Assembly (NCBI GenBank): GCA_022376465.1
Contig: JACDTU010000004.1
Coordinates: 1,798,001 to 1,862,000 of the forward strand
Origin: Cubamyces lactineus
Lineage: Eukaryota > Basidiomycota > Agaricomycetes > Polyporales > Polyporaceae
Length of the DNA stretch: 64,000 nucleotides
Direction of reading: 5' to 3'
Below the pieces are notes generated by a model. It did not search any database. It worked only from the letters and a program-made list of their open reading frames with translations, and had not been told where the DNA came from. Position 1 is the first letter of the stretch, and each line of letters begins with the position of its first letter. Shown piece by piece: positions 58,857 through 64,000 of this stretch. The translations under genes and the position numbers were made by a program.

Positions 58857-59895
58857 ATGCCGTCCAAGTCACAAGCCCAGACGTTGCTCGAGAAGGCCGA
58901 CAAGAAGGCTAATTCTTCAACCGGCTGGTTCTCCTCTGCTTCTACGAAGTTCGAAGAGGCGGGCGACCTCTACCAGCAGGCCGCGAACCAGTTCAAGATC
59001 GACAAGCAATTCAAGGAGGCGGGTGATGCGCACGCAAGGGAAGCCGAGTGCAGAGAGAAATGTCAAGAAAGTAATGAAGCCGCGAATGCGTGGTGGAACG
59101 CCGCGAAGGCCTACAAGAGGGTCGATCCTGGTCGTAAGTGCCACTCATTGTGACTCACAAATTCAAGTGCCGAACAACCAACTACGCAGTCGCTGTGCAG
59201 GCCCTTGGGCACACTATCACGCATCTCACTCAGGCTGGACGCTTCAGACAAGCTGCGGATCGTGAAAAGGAGATTGGCCAGATATACCTTCAGGAGCTGA
59301 ACGATCTGCGGAAAGCCTGCGAGAGCTTCGAGCGTGCTGCGGAATGGTACTCCCAGGAGGATGCTACTGCGTACGTTGTACATGGCTTACGACACGACCG
59401 CCTTGCTCACGGACCTTCTGTATAGCACTGCGAACGCTTGCTACAAGGATGCAGCTGATCTCCATGCCGAGTTGGAAGAATACCCCCAAGCCATTGCCCT
59501 CTACGAGCAGGTTGCCAACGGCTCCCTGTCATCTGCCCTAACGAAGTACAGTGTCAAAGAATACTGGCTCCGTTCTAGTCTGTGCGCACTCGCAATGGCG
59601 GTACGTGTCGGACGCCCTAGCCGGCTAGAACGCTGTCTAAGACTAATGACTTTCTCAGGACACTGTCACCGCAAAGCGGAACTTGACGAAGTATGGGTCA
59701 TTGGACACGACGTTTACGTCTACACGGGAGGCCAAGTTTGTCAACGCACTTATAGACGCCATCGAAGCTGGAGATCTTGAAGCCTTCACTGGAGCTGTTG
59801 TGGAGTTTGACCAGGTTACGAAACTGGATAACTGGAAGACGAGCATACTGCTGAAGATCAAACGCGGAATAGACCAAGAGCCAGGCATTCTGTGA
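58857..59895 (+). CDS. SEC17: Alpha-SNAP (vesicular fusion protein Sec17)
   Basis: Adaptor that loads NSF/Sec18 onto SNARE complexes. The start at 58857 gives MPSKSQAQTLLEKADKKANS; GWFSSASTKFEEAGDLYQQA and NAWWNAAKAYKR are family hallmarks of the TPR-like helical array. Later exons read TITHLTQAGRFRQAADREKE, CESFERAAEWYSQEDATA, and ANACYKDAADLHAELEEYPQ. The last exon has EFDQVTKLDNWKTSILLKIK, the C-terminal segment needed for NSF activation, ending GIL. Four introns visible. Confidence 0.94.
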
Positions 59896-60343
59896 ATGGA
59901 AAGGAACACACTTGTACTCTAGCTTCTTTTGTACTATCTTCGTACGCGTACTATTGGACCGTTTACCCGCGCTGAGGCTATCTAAATTGTTCACCTCGGT
60001 CAAGCTATCGACTCTGCTCTCCGACGGATCTGTGACCTTGCTAGACGTCATACTGATACGGGGCCCGGCCGGGCACGATTCATGATGTATGATGGACCGA
60101 GCATTCATCTAGACTTCGTCGACGTGCTCCCGACGTGTCCCGTTCCCTTCAAGCAGTGTGCGCGCACGTGACGCCGCTATAGTCGCAGCAGTTGTCCGGG
60201 TTGGCAGACGCCTCCTACACCTTCCCGTTTGTTCCCTCTGCTCTTGCGTAGACCCCACGCTCTCTCAGCACTGTCGCTATATCTTCTGATTTGGCGGTTT
60301 GGTCTCTGACACGTGAACGGACGCGCCTGACGCGACCAACATC
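59896..60343. other. Intergenic between SEC17 and NUS1
   Basis: 448 bp, tandem plus-strand genes. No gene, repeat or RNA recognised. Confidence 0.5.
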
Positions 60344-61527
60344 ATGTCCTGGCTGGCTCCAGTGGTTCTTGGACTTCTTCATGTGCTATACCGGCTAGTC
60401 CTTGTACTCAAGTCGATCTTCCACTCGGGCGAAGAACCGCAAGCACTTCTCTCGGAAAGATCCAAGCTTCCCTCCCACCTTGCACTTGCGCTAGTGGCCA
60501 ACCCAGAGGCGGATGCCGAGGCCAATGAACAGTACATGCTCAATAGCGTGGAACAAGTTGCTGGCTGGTGTCACGCTGTAGGTATACGGCGAATCACCGT
60601 GTACGATCGTGAAGGTGCGTTACAGCGAGTTTTCTCTCTTTTTCGCATCCCTAACAGCTCTCGCCGCAGGAGTACTGGCGAAGTGCTCCTTGGAACTAAG
60701 GGAGCGGTTGATGCCACCACTCCGAAGGGAGGAGGTGGAGGAACCTTCGAAGGAATGCGATATACAGTATCCTCCGACACCACCTCCTTCTGACGACGCC
60801 GAGTCGAGGCCGCTTTCACCACAATCCGGAGCATCCGTACCAAAACTTGCTGTGACTACCCTACGCTTCCCTCATAATCCCTCTAAACCAAAACGAAGGC
60901 TTAGCGTCACCGGCGCTGCCCTGAAGCGCCGACGCATGACCCGTCAGTTGCCAGCCCTTGTATCGAGTTTGGTTGCTTACCTTGTATTTCGTGGTATCTC
61001 AGATACCGATGTCAAACCGGAGGAACCACCGCTTACCTTGCATATCATATCTTACCAGTCCGGCAAGCCTGCCATCGCCGCCGCCGCTAAGACTATCCTA
61101 CAGGATTTACGACAAAGTTCTATGAACGGGACAAGTCCCCCCTCATTACCCTCCTTGCAGGAGCTGAACACAATACTTGAGGGTGAGCGGTCGTCATCTA
61201 TATACCTTGCTGACATTTCACATACTGACAAACATACAGGCGAGCATGGATTCCCCTCCCCGGACCTCATGATTGTCCACTGTAAGCCGCCAGTGTCCCA
61301 GCTACGGCCACCGGTCGAACTTGGGGGCTTTCCGCCATGGCAGACAAGACTTACAGAAATTTAGTAAGTGTATACCTCTCCGCTCTGCGGGCGTTGGAAT
61401 GCAGGGCTGATGGTGAGCTAGTTCGGACCCGTATCCTCCCGCCAGGGAGGTTCCGTCCATACGTGAGGTTGAATTTAGGAGAGCGCTGGACGAGTTCGCT
61501 CGTGCTGAGATGCGTCTTGGCAAGTAG
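60344..61527 (+). CDS. NUS1: Dehydrodolichyl diphosphate synthase complex subunit Nus1
   Basis: Non-catalytic-fold partner of the cis-prenyltransferase that makes dolichol at the ER. The start at 60344 gives MSWLAPVVLGLLHVLYRLVL, an N-terminal membrane helix. Then LALALVANPEADAEANEQYM and HAVGIRRITVYDREG, spliced to VLAKCSLELRERLMPP. The variable middle is Pro/Ser-rich. HGFPSPDLMIVH and GGFPPWQTRLTEIY precede the last intron. The last exon (acceptor at GAGCTAG, starting near 61399) reads SDPYPPAREVPSIREVEFRR, ALDEFARAEM and ends RLGK, the RXG motif known to be needed for activity. Stop TAG at 61525-61527. Confidence 0.88.
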
Positions 61528-62090
61528 ACTGTTGTTTCTTGTAGATGTAGAACGCAGGAGGACTGTGGACATACGACCCGGACTTGTTAATACTCAAGGG
61601 CTCTCTAGGACTGCAGCTGCCGATTTCCTGAGACTGAAACTGGCACACAGCTCGCACAGCCGATGCTAGTTCGATCTCGGCAGAGACCTGGGCCCGTCCT
61701 TCGCGGCGTGGACAGCGTCCCCAGTAGACACCGCACGTCTGCTATGAATAGCCACCCTTCGACGTGTCAAGGTGATATACACTATTCGTTTCTCTAGAAC
61801 TTCCAGAGGCCTGTGCTCTACCTTTTGGTCACGGAGCTTTCTATGGTCGCCGAATTGAAGCTGCAATGTAAGCAACAAGCATCGCATCGATCAGGCCTTC
61901 TTCCCATGCACTGTTCTGTCAAGTCATATGGATTTGTCCGGATCATGCAATCGCCGGAAGACGTGCGCCGCTCGCAGAAGATGGGGTGGCGTCGCGAGGG
62001 TATATAAAGGCTCGAATGCGTTATCGTATATTGGCAGGTGGCATCTCATTGCAGCTACTTAGTCCAATCTAGATCTATTAGCTTACGATC
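61528..62090. other. Promoter region of the DUF2235 gene
   Basis: 563 bp. A TATA box is listed separately. No open frame with a recognised domain. Confidence 0.5.
62001..62009 (+). promoter_or_regulatory. TATA box of the DUF2235 gene
   Basis: TATATAAAG at 62001-62009, about 82 bp upstream of the start codon. A clear TATA box is rare in this window and suggests an inducible or variably expressed gene (inference). Confidence 0.6.
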
Positions 62091-64000
62091 ATGTCCCAAC
62101 CACCTATGCCGAATATCCCTCCGCAAGCTTTGAGCAGAAGCCACAAGCGGATTATAGTCTGTTGTGATGGGTTAGTCCCTCGTTTTTTCTTAAAGGCTAT
62201 AGCTAATGCCCAGCAGGACATGGCAGGATGGCGTCGTCGTGAGCCAGAGATGGAAATACACAAACATACTGGCAAGTGTCGATTTCTTGATGCATCGAGC
62301 CCTCACCATCGAACTGTTACACTGAACGCACGCCCGTGCTGGCCCACAGCGTCTTGCCAGGGCTATCAATCACGTCGATGATAGATCGTGAGTTGATTCG
62401 TGATTGACCTTATGCGTTGAGTATATCAATAATTTGGTGCCTTTAGCGAACCGGCGATTCACCAAGTGGTATTTTATCAGTCCGGTATTGGAACAGAAAA
62501 CATATACGATGAGGTTGTAGATGGTACAGTCCATGATCGAGTTGTCTTTCGGAGTCCAAGTTCGCTCACTGCTTCGCAGGCGTAACTGGTGCTACGCTAG
62601 GTAATCGTACCTCCAACTCTATCGAGCCAAACTTGACGTATCGTACTTGTCACAGCGAGTAAGGTCGAGGAAGCCTACGCATTTATCGCGCAGTAAGTCG
62701 TACAATGAACTTAGCTGGCTTCCTTCTGAACTGACAGAATGAAATAGTAACTATCGACCGGGAGATGAGGTGAATCAACTCTTGCGGCATCACGAGAGGA
62801 GGGCTAACGTGGACTGTCACCCGATCGCATAGATATTTCTGTTTGGATTCTCAAGGGTGCGTCCCCATCTGCTGATCTTGGAGAGAGCTGTCATTTAGAA
62901 CTCTAACGATGGATGTAGGGCGCATACACCGCACGCATGGTGGCTATGTTCATTGTGAGCTTGACAAAGCCGTCTGTGTTCCAGCGTTCATTGACGAACT
63001 TGGACTTTAGGGCGCTATAGGGGTCCTCGACCGCACCGAGATGGACCATTTCGCTACCATATTTGTCGCCTACCAGAAGCGGGGAAAGACTCAAGATCCC
63101 GATGGTTCGCCTAATCGCTGCGATACGTTGAACTTTTTACACTTATCAGCATCTCGACAGAAATCCAGAGACTAGACGAAGAGCTAGCTCCGTGGACGGG
63201 GGCGAACGCGCCGGGCAAAAAGCGCGCGGACGCCGGGCCTGGGGGATTTTCTGTCAAGTAAGATGTTGCCTCGTTTGTCCTGTGTACGATGCCTTAAAGT
63301 GGTGCCATAGGGTCGTGGGCGTGTTTGACACAGTGGGATCCGTGGGCATGCCCGAGGAGTTGACTTTACGCAGCGACAAGATCAAATCGCTCTTTGGGTT
63401 CCCGGACAGGCTGCTCGGCCACCACATCGAAAGAGCGTACCAAGCGCTAGCTTTGAACGAGCATAGAGCCGATTTTGTAAGTGCTTTGGGGTGATTGCAG
63501 TAGCTCGTGAAACAGAACTCATCATACGTACCGGCAGGATTGCGCTCGGTTCGAGCAGACAGACATTGGCAGGCAGAAGGGACAGATACTCCGACAGGTC
63601 CGTGATTTGAGAGACGTCCGCTGTTCCAGGCTTACCCACCACTCCACTTGCCAGTGCTGGTTTACAGGTATGTCCAATCAGTTGGCTCATAAGATCACGG
63701 GGTTTGACGGACTTGCACGCTGCATTCATGAAGGGTCCCACTGTGATGTGAGTCGGGTCCCTTGGATGTTACAATGGGCACCGGGTGCTCACATTCTCAA
63801 CAGATCGGCGGGGGATACGAGGAACATGACCTCTCCGACCTGACCTTGAATTGGATGATCGTATGTGGTCAAATTGTGCTCGTGAGCCAATGCGGCCACT
63901 GATGAAGCGTACCAGGCGAATATCGGCGACGCGTTGTCCTTTGATCATAACTATGTGATCTCTCTCCCACGACCTACCGCGCGTTGGGGTACTCAAGCCC
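62091..64000 (+). CDS. DUF2235 alpha/beta hydrolase (Tle1-like), 3' partial
   Basis: DUF2235 proteins are alpha/beta hydrolases; the best-known relatives are bacterial phospholipase effectors, while the many fungal members are uncharacterised. The start at 62091 gives MSQPPMPNIPPQALSRSHKR, then RIIVCCDGTWQDGV across an intron. A later exon has QVVFYQSGIGTE. The nucleophile elbow is FGFSRGAYTAR, assembled from two exons. VVGVFDTVGSVGMPEEL supplies the acid region and WFTGCHSDVGGGYEEHDLSD the candidate His region. Many small exons; the second donor appears to be GC. The frame ANIGDALSFDHNYVISLPRP is still open at the window edge, so the gene continues beyond 64000. Confidence 0.85.

Overview
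The window is nuclear DNA from a filamentous basidiomycete, most likely a wood-decay type Agaricomycete. The evidence is densely packed genes with many short GT-AG introns (about 48-65 nt), a GC content a little above one half, and gene families typical of that group (Nus1, Ice2, a DUF2235 hydrolase, basidiomycete single-pass membrane proteins). I see no viral or bacterial DNA. Almost every gene is split, so the gene spans below come from joining exons by reading frame, splice signals and family conservation.

Layout. 1-9 kb: TAF5 (TFIID/SAGA), two unrecognised fungal proteins and a signal-peptide/single-TM protein. 9-12 kb: two apparently identical 1193-bp copies of a TIR element flanked by TA, with no transposase. 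12.8-21.4 kb: a cytochrome b5-fusion front-end desaturase, ribosomal protein eL13, a short MetE-like enzyme and a Pal1 homologue. 22-33 kb: HIS7 and D-3-phosphoglycerate dehydrogenase share a divergent promoter with two Gcn4-type sites; then RAD51 with two MluI boxes upstream, mitochondrial uL4, ribosomal uS9, and a Rap1-like telomere protein with two BRCT domains and a Rap1-type Myb. 33-39 kb: complex I NDUFA11-type subunit, an EED/ESC Polycomb WD40 protein, and ESF1. 39.2-40.0 kb: a secreted precursor made of eight 28-residue repeats separated by Kex2 sites, the most novel item here. 40.4-49 kb: NudC, a PIAS/Siz SUMO ligase, the ADP/ATP carrier and the IRC3 mitochondrial helicase. 49-62 kb: a fused pseudouridine-phosphate glycosidase/kinase, MoaE, Ice2, DUG3, phosphoacetylglucosamine mutase, alpha-SNAP and Nus1. 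62-64 kb: a DUF2235 hydrolase that runs off the right edge.

Most genes are unrelated housekeeping functions. The clearest functional pairing is the amino-acid biosynthesis pair HIS7/SER3. Several other pairs are divergent with 200-460 bp between start codons (NDUFA11/EED, ESF1/repeat-peptide gene, NudC/PIAS, pseudouridine enzyme/MoaE, AGM1/SEC17). The repeat-peptide gene is the best candidate for an undescribed system: a secreted multi-copy peptide whose amino acid sequence is held nearly constant while its codons vary.
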